Positions 24,781-34,604 are shown, counted from the stretch's first letter. The stretch is DNA of 48,521 bases from Candidatus Gastranaerophilales bacterium (GCA_944325085.1 CALUYT010000043.1:1-48521); one strand, 5' to 3'. The notes: generated by a model from the letters alone, not told the origin. Made by a program: numbers and translations.

Positions 24781-25707
24781 GTGAGTTTAATTTTAGAAAG
24801 TTTAGCAGGATATAAATTGAATTCCTCATTAATTAATGACGAAGATAATGATATAAAAACCTTTAATGCAATATTTCATGATGATGATATTTTGCAGACA
24901 TATTTGAAAGAAATTGGGAAATATAAGTTATTAAAAACAAATGAAGAAAAAGATTTAGGAAAGTTGATAAAAGATAAAAAGTGTAAAATTGCTAAGCGCA
25001 AGTTAATACAAGCAAATTTGCGTTTAGTAGTTAGCATTGCTAAAAAATACGTAGGTCAAGGTGTACTATTTATGGATTTAGTACAGGAAGGTTCTATTGG
25101 GTTGATAAAAGCTGCAGAAAAATTCGATTATTCAAAGAATTTCAAATTTTCAACATATGCAACATGGTGGATAAAGCAGTCAATAATTAGAGCCATTGCT
25201 AATAATTCAAAATCTATTAGGATTCCTGTACATATGGCTGATAAAATTCGCAAGTATAAGAAAAAATATACGGAATTGTTTAATTCGTTGGGTAGAGAAC
25301 CAAATGATAATGAACTTGCGCAAGGGTTGGATATTAGTATAAACAAGCTAAGACGAATAAAACAATCGATTATGCTGGAACCTGTAAGTTTAGAAACTTC
25401 TGTTACTGAAGATTTATGTTTAGGGGATTATATTGAAGATAAATCATGTAATTTACCTGAAGAGCAGTCAAAACAAAAGTTTTTAAAAGAGGGTATTCCA
25501 CAATTGCTGGATACTCTTACAGATAGAGAAAAGAAAGTTATTGTTTCAAGATTTGGTATAGATTCTACAACTCCTAAAACTCTTGCACAATTAGGCTCGA
25601 TGTTAGGATATTCCAAAGAACGAATCAGACAGATTGAGGAAGGGGCTATAACAAAGTTGAGGAATTCAGATAAAGTTAAACATTTTAAGGATTACATAAT
25701 TAATTAA
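24781..25707 (+). CDS. RNA polymerase sigma-70 factor, group 2 type
   Basis: A 308-aa sigma factor related to SigA/RpoD but lacking the long region 1.1 and the non-conserved insert, typical of the group 2 (non-essential, stress or nutrient) factors of cyanobacteria. It has region 1.2 ([17 protein letters not shown], about 36-52), region 2 with [13 protein letters not shown] and the -10 recognition [11 protein letters not shown], region 3 (about 150-225) and region 4 with the helix-turn-helix [20 protein letters not shown]. The start is GTG with GGAGG 8 nt upstream. It could also be the primary sigma in a reduced genome; length favours group 2. Confidence 0.92.
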   Translation: MSLILESLAGYKLNSSLINDEDNDIKTFNAIFHDDDILQTYLKEIGKYKLLKTNEEKDLGKLIKDKKCKIAKRKLIQANLRLVVSIAKKYVGQGVLFMDLVQEGSIGLIKAAEKFDYSKNFKFSTYATWWIKQSIIRAIANNSKSIRIPVHMADKIRKYKKKYTELFNSLGREPNDNELAQGLDISINKLRRIKQSIMLEPVSLETSVTEDLCLGDYIEDKSCNLPEEQSKQKFLKEGIPQLLDTLTDREKKVIVSRFGIDSTTPKTLAQLGSMLGYSKERIRQIEEGAITKLRNSDKVKHFKDYIIN

Positions 25708-25764
25708 ATTTATTCATCATCTTTCATTGCTGATATTGAGATATTCTTGGTATCAGTTTTTATT

Positions 25765-27414
25765 TTATGAAAGCAGTGATTTTGCAAACTCTATAGATTG
25801 CTCGTTTATTGTTCCTCCTGCGAGTTCTGCAATTGCCTTAATTTTATTATCACCTGTTAGAACATAGACTTCTACTTTGGTTTGATCTTGTTGAGATTTT
25901 CTAACGTAGAAATGTTTGTCAGATTTTGATGCTATTATTGCTTGGTGGGTAATAACAATTATTTGGTGTGATTTACTTAATTCTACCATTTCATCAGCAA
26001 CACTTTGGGTTGCTTTGCCAGAAATTCCGGTGTCTATTTCGTCAAATATAACTGTATCAATATTGTCATTTTGAGCAAAAATAGCTTTTATAGCAAGCAT
26101 TACTCTTGAAATTTCACCGCCTGATGCAACTTTTGCAAGAGGTTTTAGGTCTTCAGAAACATTTGTAGATATCATAAATTCTACACTGTCAAACCCGTTG
26201 TTTGATAATTCTTTTTGCGTAATTTGTATTTGAAATCTTGCTTTTGGAAGTTCTAAGACTGCTAATTTGTCTTGTATTAAAACTGATAATACTTGTGCAT
26301 AATTCTTTCTATGTTCACTTATTTGTTGAGCAAGTTGTTCAAGTTCTGTTTTTTGAATGTTTATTTCTTTTTCCAGATTTTCTATATTTTGTGTAGAGTA
26401 TTCAATTTGTGAAAGTTCATTTGAAAATTCGTTATAGTTTTTTATAACATCTTCTAATGTTCCACCATATTTTCTTTTTAATTTATCTAATAAGAATAGT
26501 CTTTCTTGAATATCATTAAGTCTTTGAGTGTCATTGTCTAAGTTCTGGCTGTAATCTCTTAATTCTGATGAGATATCTTTCAAGTTTTCAATAACATCAA
26601 GGTATTTGCTATTTATATCTTCCAGTGAAGAATCATAATTGCTGGCTTTTGATAAATCAATTTTTATTTTGGTCATAGCTTCTAATATAGAGCCATCATC
26701 ACCATTGATTGTCCAGTAAGCATTTCCTGTAAGTTCTTTTAATTTTTCCGCATTTTCAAGAATTTCTAATTCTTTAGATAATTCATCATCTTCTGTTTCT
26801 GATTTTATATTGGCTTCTTCTATTTCATTTATTTGAAATTTTAGAAAATCAATTTGAGATTCTGTTGCGTTAGCAGAATTTTTTGCTTCTTGAAGCTGTA
26901 GTTTTAAATTTTCATATAATTTGAATTTGTCTTTATAAGTATCAAGAATTTCCCCATATACATCTTTAGCATATGAATCAAGAAGATTTATATGATATTG
27001 CGGTTGTAAAAATGTATATGTTTGATGCTGTGAATGTATATCGACAAACAAGGCCCTTAAGTTTTTTAGTAATTCTTGGTTAACTAAGGTTCCATTTATT
27101 CTTGATCTGACTGAACTTTGTGTGATTTCTTTTGTGATTATTATTTCAGAACCAAGATTATCAATGCCATTTTCTTCAAACAATTGTGACAAGTCGTGTT
27201 TTGTGTTTTCTAATGTGATTTCTATTGAGGCTTTATCACAACCTGTTTTTATGACATCTTTTGAAACTCTTGCTGAAAATACTAAATCTATTGCATTTAA
27301 GATAATACTTTTCCCTGCGCCGGTTTCACCGGTAATTATATTTAATCCGTTATCGAAATTTGCGCATAGCTCATCTATCAATATGTAATTTTTTAGCTTC
27401 AGTTGTTTTATCAT
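25765..27414 (-). CDS. recN: DNA repair protein RecN
   Basis: An SMC-like ATPase for double-strand break repair. It has Walker A GETGAGKS (29-36), a long coiled coil (about 170-390) with the usual central hinge-like break, the ABC signature ASGGEISRVMLAIKA and Walker B VIFDEIDTGISG. At 549 aa it is full length. It has no good ribosome site and lies 22 nt downstream of the SEC-C gene, so it is probably translated as part of that operon. Confidence 0.96.
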   Translation of the reverse strand: MIKQLKLKNYILIDELCANFDNGLNIITGETGAGKSIILNAIDLVFSARVSKDVIKTGCDKASIEITLENTKHDLSQLFEENGIDNLGSEIIITKEITQSSVRSRINGTLVNQELLKNLRALFVDIHSQHQTYTFLQPQYHINLLDSYAKDVYGEILDTYKDKFKLYENLKLQLQEAKNSANATESQIDFLKFQINEIEEANIKSETEDDELSKELEILENAEKLKELTGNAYWTINGDDGSILEAMTKIKIDLSKASNYDSSLEDINSKYLDVIENLKDISSELRDYSQNLDNDTQRLNDIQERLFLLDKLKRKYGGTLEDVIKNYNEFSNELSQIEYSTQNIENLEKEINIQKTELEQLAQQISEHRKNYAQVLSVLIQDKLAVLELPKARFQIQITQKELSNNGFDSVEFMISTNVSEDLKPLAKVASGGEISRVMLAIKAIFAQNDNIDTVIFDEIDTGISGKATQSVADEMVELSKSHQIIVITHQAIIASKSDKHFYVRKSQQDQTKVEVYVLTGDNKIKAIAELAGGTINEQSIEFAKSLLS

Positions 27415-27436
27415 AATTCAATCAGATTAATAATAT

Positions 27437-28732
27437 CTATACAGCAGCTCCGCAGCATTTTTTGTATTTTTTACCGCTACCGCAAGGGCATGGATCATTT
27501 CTACCTATTTTTTGAGTTGTATCTATTTGAGGTTTATTTTCGTTATCTTCAATGATTCCTAGAGTATTTGAAAAGGCATTTGATCTATATAGAACAGTTG
27601 TTGAAGATATGATTTTATTATCAAGATATCTGCGTTTATATTTTTTTAGTAGTTCTTCAAGAGTATAGTTCTTTGCAAGTACTGCGTTAACTATTTCCAT
27701 GAAGTTTTTATGTTTGTCAGCTACCATTCTAATTAGGTTTGCTGAATATTTGTCATTTTCAAGGAAGTATTTTATACATAAGTCATAATTAACTATTTTT
27801 GTATAATCTTTTACTTCAAAAATCTTATTAAATGTGCCATAGAAAGGTATAGCATATAAACCTAGTTCTTCATCGTAAATAATCCCTACATCATATGTTT
27901 CTTTGTGAGAAGAAAATCCGCCAAGTGAGTTTTCTAAGAAATTATCATATGAATTGTTAAATTCACTTACATTGAAGAATTTGTATTCTTCAGGTTCTAC
28001 TATTAATTCTGCATAATCGCTTTTTGTACCTTCTTCAGCATAATCGTTAAAGATACCTATTAAATCATCAGCGTGTTTATTAGTTGTGATGATTTCTGTT
28101 TTTCCATTGAAAAATTCAATGAACTTTTTATAAATGTCAGCAACATCATCTTCTATTTCTTTTTGCTTTTCAGGGTTATCAAGATAAACTAATTCAGGAT
28201 TTTGAATAATTTTAGCAACTGCAAATCTATAAGCGTCATCTTTTCTTGTTGATGGAAGAACACCTGAAATTTCTAAAAGATAGTAATCACCATTGATGTT
28301 TACAATTCTTGCAATAATATAATCGCCTGAACCAAGCCCTCTAAATGCAGTCATCTTCATTAAAGATGTAATCATATATTTGCGCTCATTTACTATATTT
28401 AATAGTTCAAAGCCTGTTTTTGTTACTTTTTTAATTTCAAATACTGAAGAAATTGAATCATCAATAGCCTTTACTATTTTCTTTGTTTCTGCATCTAGCC
28501 CTTTAGTGTTTTCCAAATATAATTGAGGGATACTTTTTAGGTCTTCTCCAAGGTTACGCTCTAATATGTAGCTAAAACATGCAGTTTGTAACGGAATACC
28601 ATTTTTTGCTGTAGCACCTATTGTTTTTAAATATTCGTTAAAGTCAGTTTTAATATCTTCGTGGTTTTGTATAAATTCTGCAATGTTTTTAATTACGCCA
28701 TTAATGCTATCCATGCGTTCTTGAATATTCAT
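27437..28732 (-). CDS. SEC-C zinc-binding motif protein
   Basis: A 431-aa protein of unknown function that ends in a SEC-C zinc motif ([17 protein letters not shown], about 411-427), as found at the end of SecA and many unrelated proteins. The main part (about 15-400) is helical with no other motif that I recognise. A Glu/Lys-rich stretch lies near 185-215. The ATG at 28732 with AGGGAG upstream is chosen over a longer in-frame start. It precedes recN by 22 bp and probably shares its transcript. Confidence 0.82.
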   Translation of the reverse strand: MNIQERMDSINGVIKNIAEFIQNHEDIKTDFNEYLKTIGATAKNGIPLQTACFSYILERNLGEDLKSIPQLYLENTKGLDAETKKIVKAIDDSISSVFEIKKVTKTGFELLNIVNERKYMITSLMKMTAFRGLGSGDYIIARIVNINGDYYLLEISGVLPSTRKDDAYRFAVAKIIQNPELVYLDNPEKQKEIEDDVADIYKKFIEFFNGKTEIITTNKHADDLIGIFNDYAEEGTKSDYAELIVEPEEYKFFNVSEFNNSYDNFLENSLGGFSSHKETYDVGIIYDEELGLYAIPFYGTFNKIFEVKDYTKIVNYDLCIKYFLENDKYSANLIRMVADKHKNFMEIVNAVLAKNYTLEELLKKYKRRYLDNKIISSTTVLYRSNAFSNTLGIIEDNENKPQIDTTQKIGRNDPCPCGSGKKYKKCCGAAV

Positions 28733-28834
28733 AATTTCTCCCTTTATAGTCTGTAATATAATATCTAGAATATAATATTTTAAATTTAAACTCAATATAT
28801 TAAGATTTTATTGTATAAAATACAGAAAAATCAA

Positions 28835-29332
28835 TTAGTCAGTAAGTTTAAAATCACCATTCTTTTTGATATGTTCAACTAAACCGCCATCTTTTAATAG
28901 TTTAATCATTACCGGTGGAAGTGGCTCTATTTGTATAATAGTACCATTTGTATGGTTTGTGATTATTCCTTTTTCTATATCAAGTTCTAATTCATCTCCA
29001 TCATCGATAGAATCTGTGTCACATTCAATTGCCAAAAGACCTATATTTATTGCATTTCTATAAAAAATTCTGGCAAATGATTTTGCAAGTACAGCTCCAA
29101 CTCCTGCAATTTTCATAATAAGTGGAGCATGTTCTCTAGATGAGCCTAGCCCAAAATTGCTACCAGCTACAACAAAATCACCTTTTTTCATTCTTGATGC
29201 AAATGTTTCATCTGCATCTTCAAGTACATGTTTTGCAAATTCAGGTAGATTTGAACGTAGGTGGTATAATCTACCTGGTGCTATGTGGTCTGTAGATATG
29301 TTGTCTCCGAATTTAAATGCTTTTCCTCTCAT
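28835..29332 (-). CDS. leuD: 3-isopropylmalate dehydratase small subunit
   Basis: The swivel-domain subunit that completes the aconitase-type dehydratase of leucine synthesis (2-isopropylmalate to 3-isopropylmalate). It has FGDNISTDHIAPGR, the NFGLGSSREHAPL phosphate/substrate loop (about 58-70), SFARIFYRNAINIGL and a C-terminal Gly-rich end. At 165 aa it is the short archaeal/clostridial type rather than the 200-aa proteobacterial type. leuC is not adjacent, so its partner is elsewhere; related homoaconitase or citramalate-pathway subunits look similar. AAGGAG precedes the ATG. Confidence 0.93.
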   Translation of the reverse strand: MRGKAFKFGDNISTDHIAPGRLYHLRSNLPEFAKHVLEDADETFASRMKKGDFVVAGSNFGLGSSREHAPLIMKIAGVGAVLAKSFARIFYRNAINIGLLAIECDTDSIDDGDELELDIEKGIITNHTNGTIIQIEPLPPVMIKLLKDGGLVEHIKKNGDFKLTD

Positions 29333-29378
29333 CTATCTCTCCTTTTTTTTCTTTATACTACCGCAAAAACAAAAAGTA

Positions 29379-29387
29379 TGCTATAAT
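29379..29387 (+). promoter_or_regulatory. Extended -10 of the histidine-phosphatase-like gene
   Basis: TGC-TATAAT at 29379-29387 is an extended -10; the ATG is 20 nt downstream with GGTGAT between. Confidence 0.5.
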
Positions 29388-29406
29388 AAAGTAAAGGTGA
29401 TTTGTT

Positions 29407-30030
29407 ATGTATTTTAATAGAAAATGTAAAATAACTTTTGTTTGCCACGGTGCAACTATATATTCAGAAGAGGGCAGATTTTCAGATGCTGAAAATTATC
29501 CTCCATTATCGGAGTTAGGTGTTGAAGAAATGAGAGCTCTTTCTGACTTTTTGAAGGCTAGAGCTGTTAAAAATGATGTAATTTATACATCTCCTTCAGT
29601 TAGAACTGTTCAGTCAGCAATGATGATTGCTAAAATCTTTAAAAAAGATTACGTCATTGTTGATGATTTAAAAACAAGATTTTGCGGCAAGTGGAACGGT
29701 TTAACATATGAACAGATCGAAGAACAATATCCTGGAGGTTTTGATAGGATATTAACGCACCCAGGTGAGAGAACTATGGCAGATGCAGAAAGTTCTATTG
29801 AATTTATTTCGCGTATAAAGGTTGTTATAGATAGATTGGTAGCTCAAAATATTGGTAATAGGATTATTATTGTTACTCACCCTGAGGTAATTCAGGCTGC
29901 TATCTGTGCAGCTTTGGATATTCCGGCTGATAAATTGCCAAAAATATTTATTAGAACTGGTAGTGCTACTCAAATTAGTTATTATGAAAAATGGGCAAGT
30001 TTAGTTTATTCTGACTGTGTGCCTATTTAG
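29407..30030 (+). CDS. Histidine-phosphatase (RHG) superfamily protein with altered motif
   Basis: A 207-aa member of the phosphoglycerate-mutase-like superfamily. The signature RHG is CHG here (C13-H14-G15 in FVCHGAT), so the catalytic His is kept but the phosphate-binding Arg is a Cys. R66 in SPSVRTVQS and the second His, H158 in IIIVTHPE, remain. The Glu acid found in many members is not obvious; RFCGKWNG is in its place. It may therefore be a low-activity phosphatase or a non-catalytic binder. It starts with GGTGAT upstream and converges on the radical SAM gene with a 3-nt gap. Confidence 0.8.
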   Translation: MYFNRKCKITFVCHGATIYSEEGRFSDAENYPPLSELGVEEMRALSDFLKARAVKNDVIYTSPSVRTVQSAMMIAKIFKKDYVIVDDLKTRFCGKWNGLTYEQIEEQYPGGFDRILTHPGERTMADAESSIEFISRIKVVIDRLVAQNIGNRIIIVTHPEVIQAAICAALDIPADKLPKIFIRTGSATQISYYEKWASLVYSDCVPI

Positions 30031-30033
30031 GTT

Positions 30034-31578
30034 CTAATTTTCAAGTAGTTTTGTATGTTCGCTTACTAAGAATTCTTTACCAGGTTTTATGTCTATAAAA
30101 TCCCAAGGAAGCTTTTTATCTAAGCTATAGTTTTCTATTGCGTAGTAGTCTGTATTTATTTTCAAATCTTTGGCTACTTTTTTAAATGCTCCAAGTTTAC
30201 CACCATTTTTATAAACACCAATCAGGTAATCTGTTAATTTTTCATCTCCTCTTGAAAGGACTGCTTGGTAATAATCCCATTTTGGGCTGGATACGTGAAC
30301 TTGTATGCCTAGTTTATGAAGTTCTTTTTTTAAGAAATTTGCCTTTGTTGTTAGAGTTTTTTCATCTTCTCTTCCTATCCATTGAAATGGAGTGTTTGCT
30401 TTTGGAACAAATGTTGAAAACCCAAATGATATATCAAAACCTTTGTATTTTTCTTTGATTCTTTTGGAAAGGTTTATTATTTCTTGTATATCATCTTGAG
30501 TTTCTGTAGGTAGTCCTATCATTCCGTAAAATTTGATACCCTTTAGACCACAACTTTGTGCGACTTCGATTGCTTTGTATATTTGTTCTTCTTTTAGGTT
30601 TTTATTTATAACTTTTCGTAATCGCTCACTTCCGGCTTCAATTGCCAATGTTAGGTTCTTTTGTCCTGCTTTTACCAATGTGTTAACGATTTTAGGGGTA
30701 AAAGAATCTACTCTTAGTGATGAAACGCTCATTTCTATTTCGTTTCCATTATCAATTTTGTTTTCTATATATTTACAGACTTCCTTAAATCTGGGATGAG
30801 CTGTAATTTGTGCACCTAAAAGCGCAATTTTATTTGTAAATTTTAGCCCTAAATTGATTGTATCAATTATTTCTTCATATTCTACAAATCTAATAGGTAA
30901 GTTTAGGTATGATGCAAGACAAAATCCACATCTGTTTGCACAACCTCTTTCGACTTCAAGAATAAATGTATTAGGAAAGAATGCTCTTTCACTTAATATT
31001 GGTGTATATATACATTCAGATAGTTTCTTTGTAACTTTTTTTACTGATTTTTGAGTTTTTGTTGGAACATATATACCTTCAATTCTACTTAAGATTTCTA
31101 AAATTTCAGATTTCGTTTTTCCTTTATTTTCTCTACAGACTCTCGTAACTTCAAGGTTTAAATCTTCTCCATCGCCTATAATCATAAAATCGAATATGTT
31201 TTTATATGGCTCAGGGTTCGCACTAATTACAGGACCTCCAGCAAATATTAAAGGATTTTCTTCCGTACGATCTTGAGCTTTTAAGTTATACTTATTCCAT
31301 TCAAGAAACTTAAAGATTTCAAGAAAATCGGTGTCAAAAGTAAAAGAAATACCTATAAGATCTATTTTATCCCTCATAATTCTTGTGGTTTTTGTGTCGG
31401 AGTATATCCTTTCAATGTCAATTCCCTCAGTAAGGTCAATTGCTCTATACAGCCATAAATAACCTAATGAGGACATTGCAAATGACTCTGGTCCCGGGAA
31501 GAAAAACCACATATTAAAATCTGAGTTTTTGTTTAATATTTTTGAGTATAAATATGTTTCTTTATTAAGCTTGTTCAA
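30034..31578 (-). CDS. Radical SAM protein with B12-binding-like domain
   Basis: A 514-aa enzyme of unknown substrate. The N-terminal part (about 40-165) resembles a cobalamin-binding Rossmann domain (IDLIGISFTFDTDFLEIF, FAGGPVISANPEPY, FDFMIIGDGE). The radical SAM core has C213-x3-C217-x2-C220 (RGCANRCGFC), then the TNKIALLGAQIT, VSSLRVDSFTP and LAIEAGSERLRKVINKN strands. The C-terminal part (about 420-510) is specific. The chosen start is TTG at 31578 with CAGG upstream and a 14-bp overlap with the permease gene; another start lies at MWFFF, residue 23. Likely a radical-based methylation or modification. Confidence 0.85.
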   Translation of the reverse strand: MNKLNKETYLYSKILNKNSDFNMWFFFPGPESFAMSSLGYLWLYRAIDLTEGIDIERIYSDTKTTRIMRDKIDLIGISFTFDTDFLEIFKFLEWNKYNLKAQDRTEENPLIFAGGPVISANPEPYKNIFDFMIIGDGEDLNLEVTRVCRENKGKTKSEILEILSRIEGIYVPTKTQKSVKKVTKKLSECIYTPILSERAFFPNTFILEVERGCANRCGFCLASYLNLPIRFVEYEEIIDTINLGLKFTNKIALLGAQITAHPRFKEVCKYIENKIDNGNEIEMSVSSLRVDSFTPKIVNTLVKAGQKNLTLAIEAGSERLRKVINKNLKEEQIYKAIEVAQSCGLKGIKFYGMIGLPTETQDDIQEIINLSKRIKEKYKGFDISFGFSTFVPKANTPFQWIGREDEKTLTTKANFLKKELHKLGIQVHVSSPKWDYYQAVLSRGDEKLTDYLIGVYKNGGKLGAFKKVAKDLKINTDYYAIENYSLDKKLPWDFIDIKPGKEFLVSEHTKLLEN

Positions 31579-32614
31579 TTACTAAACCTGTATCTTTTTC
31601 ATTGATTGGTGTTAAATATAATTCATCTATAAGTACACAAATAGTTGCAGCTATTGCAGGTGAGAGAATAACACCCCATACACCTAAAAATTCTTCAGCT
31701 ACAAACAATGCAACCATAATAGTTATTGGGTGAAGTTTCATAAATTTTCCAAATAAGAATGGTCTTATCATATAGTTAGAAATTTGTTGAACTGCTATAA
31801 ATAATACAACTGCAAGTATTATTTTTACCCAACCTAGAGGGAATGCTATTGCAATAATAACTGCTAATGCTATTGTTGGTCCAAGTACCGGTATAATATC
31901 GCAGATACCGGCAATTAATCCAAGTAAAATAGGATATTCTATTCCCAGTATAGCAACTTCAATTGTTACCATTATACCTACTGTAATCATTGAAAGAACT
32001 TGAGCTCTTACATAATTACCAACTCTTGATGTAATGTTATATAAAATATAACTTGCTTTTTCCTTTATTTCAGGTGGGAAAAATTCAATAAACTTGTCTT
32101 TTAGGTATTGTTTATCAACAAGTATATAATATATAAACATTGTTAAAGCTAATATTAAAAATAACATTTGAGCTGCTGCCATTGTAATGTTTAAGGATTG
32201 ATTAAATACGTTTTGAGCTATATGCGTTGAAGCATTCATAATGTTATCCATAGGTATTAAGTCTGCAATTGTGTGTCCGTATAGTTTTGAATGAATAACA
32301 AAATTATATAAATTCATTGCTTTTTGAGGCATTATTGATATAAATAATTCAATTTCTTTGTAGCACATTATAACTATAGGTAGTATAAGTGCAAATAAAG
32401 CAACAATAGATGTTAAAACAATAATAGATGATGATAATGATCTGTTTTTAACTTTTGCATCAATCATATTTACAAATGGGTTTAGCGCCGCAGCTAAAAC
32501 AAATGATGCAAATAACAGCATAAGCAAACCGATTAATTTTGGAACAAAGAATAATATAGATATTATTAATATGGCAAAAATTATATTCTTTGGATTAAAT
32601 AGTCTTTTTAACAT
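31565..32614 (-). CDS. AI-2E/PerM family membrane transporter
   Basis: An integral membrane protein (349 aa) with seven to eight hydrophobic segments in the arrangement of the AI-2E (UPF0118, PerM/YdiK) family. Diagnostic are the C-terminal half elements GLIAGICDIIPVLGPTIAL, a helix with QQISNYMIRPFLFGKFMKLHP and EEFLGVWGVILSPAIAA. Members have been linked to export of autoinducer-2 or to Na+/H+ antiport, so substrate assignment is open. It starts at ATG with GGGGAG. The following radical SAM gene overlaps it by 14 bp. Confidence 0.93.
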   Translation of the reverse strand: MLKRLFNPKNIIFAILIISILFFVPKLIGLLMLLFASFVLAAALNPFVNMIDAKVKNRSLSSSIIVLTSIVALFALILPIVIMCYKEIELFISIMPQKAMNLYNFVIHSKLYGHTIADLIPMDNIMNASTHIAQNVFNQSLNITMAAAQMLFLILALTMFIYYILVDKQYLKDKFIEFFPPEIKEKASYILYNITSRVGNYVRAQVLSMITVGIMVTIEVAILGIEYPILLGLIAGICDIIPVLGPTIALAVIIAIAFPLGWVKIILAVVLFIAVQQISNYMIRPFLFGKFMKLHPITIMVALFVAEEFLGVWGVILSPAIAATICVLIDELYLTPINEKDTGLVIEQA

Positions 32615-32749
32615 AATTGAGTGCTCCCCTTTCTAAAAATTACAAAAATAATACAAGAAATCGAAAAATTTTTCAACTCGTAATTAAACCTATATATATT
32701 GATAAATATGGATTTATATAAAAAGTATATACTTTGATATTTAAGTTTA

Positions 32750-32768
32750 TTGTAACAATTCTTAACAT
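32750..32768 (+). promoter_or_regulatory. TTGTAACAA upstream element, copy 1
   Basis: TTGTAACAA, then TT, then CTTAACAT starts 99 bp upstream of the ATG at 32849. The same 9-mer lies upstream of the genes at 40136 and 40704. Likely a regulator site; unproven. Confidence 0.4.
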
Positions 32769-32848
32769 GTTTTTTATAAAAACGCAATTCTCAATTATAC
32801 AAATACTTTATATTAATACGAGGACACTAACACAAGGATACTAGAACA

Positions 32849-33439
32849 ATGGGTTTCTTATTAGGCGCATTTGGAAAATTAGCTGCGGGCAGGAGAGTTC
32901 GAGATCTCCAAGCCAGAATGATGCGTGTCCAATCTAAATTGAGACGTACGACGCGTCAGATTGAAACTATGTCCAAAATGATTGAAACTCAAAAGAAAGC
33001 AGCCTTGAATAATTTGACTTTAACCTCTCAATGGGGTGGCTTTATGGGTCAACAAACTCTACAAGCTGGTGCTATGAATGCGTTAGGTCAAGATTTGTTC
33101 TTTAAATTGTCTAATGGTGGCTTCAACGCTGCTCAAAATCTTCAATTAACTCCAGATCAACAAAATGCTTGGTTGAATTACCAAAATGGTATGACTCAAA
33201 TGAAAGCTGGTAATGAAATCAATGTTGCACAAATGAAGCAACAAATTGAAGAACAATATGAAAATATGAATGAAATGATGCTTGAACCATTAAAAATGGA
33301 AGAAGATTCACTTCAAACAGAAAAAGACTCTTTGGAATCTCAAATTCAAATTGCTCAAGAAGATTACAAAGCTTGCAAGCAAATGGAACAAGCAGATGCC
33401 AAGAACTTGGCTCCAGCATACACAGGTTCAGGAGGCTAA
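32849..33439 (+). CDS. Coiled-coil protein, lineage-specific, 196 aa
   Basis: No family is recognised. The N-terminus MGFLLGAFGKLAAGRRVRDL is mildly hydrophobic and basic. Residues about 20-55 (RMMRVQSKLRRTTRQIETMS) form a helix, the middle is Gln/Asn/Gly-rich, and about 110-185 is a Glu/Gln/Met-rich coiled coil (QQIEEQYENMNEMM, EEDSLQTEKDSLESQIQ). There is no signal peptide. It has AAGGAT upstream of the ATG and a strong terminator. A 5' region element shared with the genes at 40136 and 40704 hints at common regulation. The general style (MG-start, N-terminal helix, coiled coil) is like the 694-aa protein at 40704. Confidence 0.75.
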   Translation: MGFLLGAFGKLAAGRRVRDLQARMMRVQSKLRRTTRQIETMSKMIETQKKAALNNLTLTSQWGGFMGQQTLQAGAMNALGQDLFFKLSNGGFNAAQNLQLTPDQQNAWLNYQNGMTQMKAGNEINVAQMKQQIEEQYENMNEMMLEPLKMEEDSLQTEKDSLESQIQIAQEDYKACKQMEQADAKNLAPAYTGSGG

Positions 33440-33458
33440 TAAACAATTCGAAATATAT

Positions 33459-33490
33459 AAGCTCCCGATTTTATCGGGAGCTTTTTATTT
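33459..33490 (+). terminator. Terminator of the 32849 gene
   Basis: Perfect 11-bp stem AAGCTCCCGAT / ATCGGGAGCTT with a 3-nt loop and TTTATTTT after it. One of the more GC-rich stems in the window. Confidence 0.9.
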
Positions 33491-33498
33491 TGGGAAAT

Positions 33499-33524
33499 AA
33501 TTTTGTAAACTGATTTACAAAATT
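33499..33524. promoter_or_regulatory. Palindrome over the -35 of the TPR gene
   Basis: AATTTTGTAAA / TTTACAAAATT, 11 bp per arm with a 4-nt gap. The right arm contains the -35 TTTACA of the promoter at 33514-33542. Candidate operator. Confidence 0.5.
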
Positions 33525-33542
33525 TGATTTATAGGATAAAAT
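33514..33542 (+). promoter_or_regulatory. Promoter of the TPR/Tic20-like operon
   Basis: TTTACA (33514-33519) and TAAAAT (33537-33542) are separated by exactly 17 bp. The ATG at 33549 is 6 nt after the -10, so transcription should start at about the start codon. Confidence 0.6.
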
Positions 33543-33548
33543 GAAGAC

Positions 33549-34604
33549 ATGGAAAATACGAGTTTAAATGAGAAGATTAACGAATTAGTCGTTAAAATGG
33601 CTAAAGAGCCTAATAATATAGAAAATTATCATCAATTGTCAGAATTGTATATGCAAAAACAAGATTATGACAAGGTTATGTCTGTGTTAGATAGTTTATT
33701 GGCTATCAAACCGGATGATGTTCAAGCTCTTGTTGGTATGGGAACCATGTGGTTCTATGAAAGAGATTTTAGAAAGTCTTTATCATATTATAATAAAGCT
33801 TTGGAAGTTAATCCTAAAAATTTCTTGATTTATTATAATATTGGTAATGTTTTCGCCGAATGGAAGAATTTTTCAAAAGCTTTATTTTATTATAACAGAG
33901 CTATTGATTTGAATTCTGTTAACCCGGAAATTTACAATGCTATTGCTCTTTTGTATCAAGATATAGAAGATTATGTTGAAGCAAAAGCATATTATGAAAA
34001 GGCTTTATCTTTAGACCCTGAAAATGTTAATGCATTGATTGATATGGGTAATGTTTGTTTCAAATTGTTTGATTATGAAACAGCTTTAAAATTATTTAAA
34101 AAAGTTTTTGTTTTAAATCCTGACAATGAGTTGATTGCAGTTTGTATAGCTAATGCTTTAACTCTTATGAAGGATAAAAAGCAAGCTTATGCTTATTATG
34201 ATAAAGCTTTATCTATGACTGATGATAAGTATAAGATTTATATTTGTTATGCAATTTCTCTTACTGAATTTAAAGAGTATGAATTAGCAGAAAAAATGTA
34301 CAAGACAGCTATTGAATTTGATCCTAAATCTTCTAATGCTTATATTTTGTTGGCTAATTTGTATTCAAGTTCTAATAGAGTTAAAGAAGCTATTGATTTA
34401 TATAAAAAATCTTTACAAGTTGCGCCTAATAATCCTGAAACTTATATGTTGTTAGGTAATGCTCATTATCTTGATAATGATATTGAGCAGGCAATTGCTT
34501 CTTATAGAGCGTCAATAAGCATTGCTCCTGATAATGATGAATATAGACTAATTTATAGCCAAATTGTAGATGATTACGTTAGGTCTGTTCGCGGAGAAAA
34601 ATAA
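33549..34604 (+). CDS. Tetratricopeptide repeat protein, 351 aa
   Basis: About nine TPR repeats fill the protein from residue 18 to 345, with the W/L-G-Y-A-F-P spacing (for example YYNKALEVNPKNFLIYYNIG and AYYEKALSLDPENVNALIDM). There is no signal peptide or membrane helix, so it is a cytosolic adaptor. No Shine-Dalgarno is seen; its promoter's -10 ends 6 nt before the ATG. The stop overlaps the start of the Tic20-like gene by 1 bp (TAATG), so the two are translationally coupled and may act together, for example at the membrane. Confidence 0.9.
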   Translation: MENTSLNEKINELVVKMAKEPNNIENYHQLSELYMQKQDYDKVMSVLDSLLAIKPDDVQALVGMGTMWFYERDFRKSLSYYNKALEVNPKNFLIYYNIGNVFAEWKNFSKALFYYNRAIDLNSVNPEIYNAIALLYQDIEDYVEAKAYYEKALSLDPENVNALIDMGNVCFKLFDYETALKLFKKVFVLNPDNELIAVCIANALTLMKDKKQAYAYYDKALSMTDDKYKIYICYAISLTEFKEYELAEKMYKTAIEFDPKSSNAYILLANLYSSSNRVKEAIDLYKKSLQVAPNNPETYMLLGNAHYLDNDIEQAIASYRASISIAPDNDEYRLIYSQIVDDYVRSVRGEK

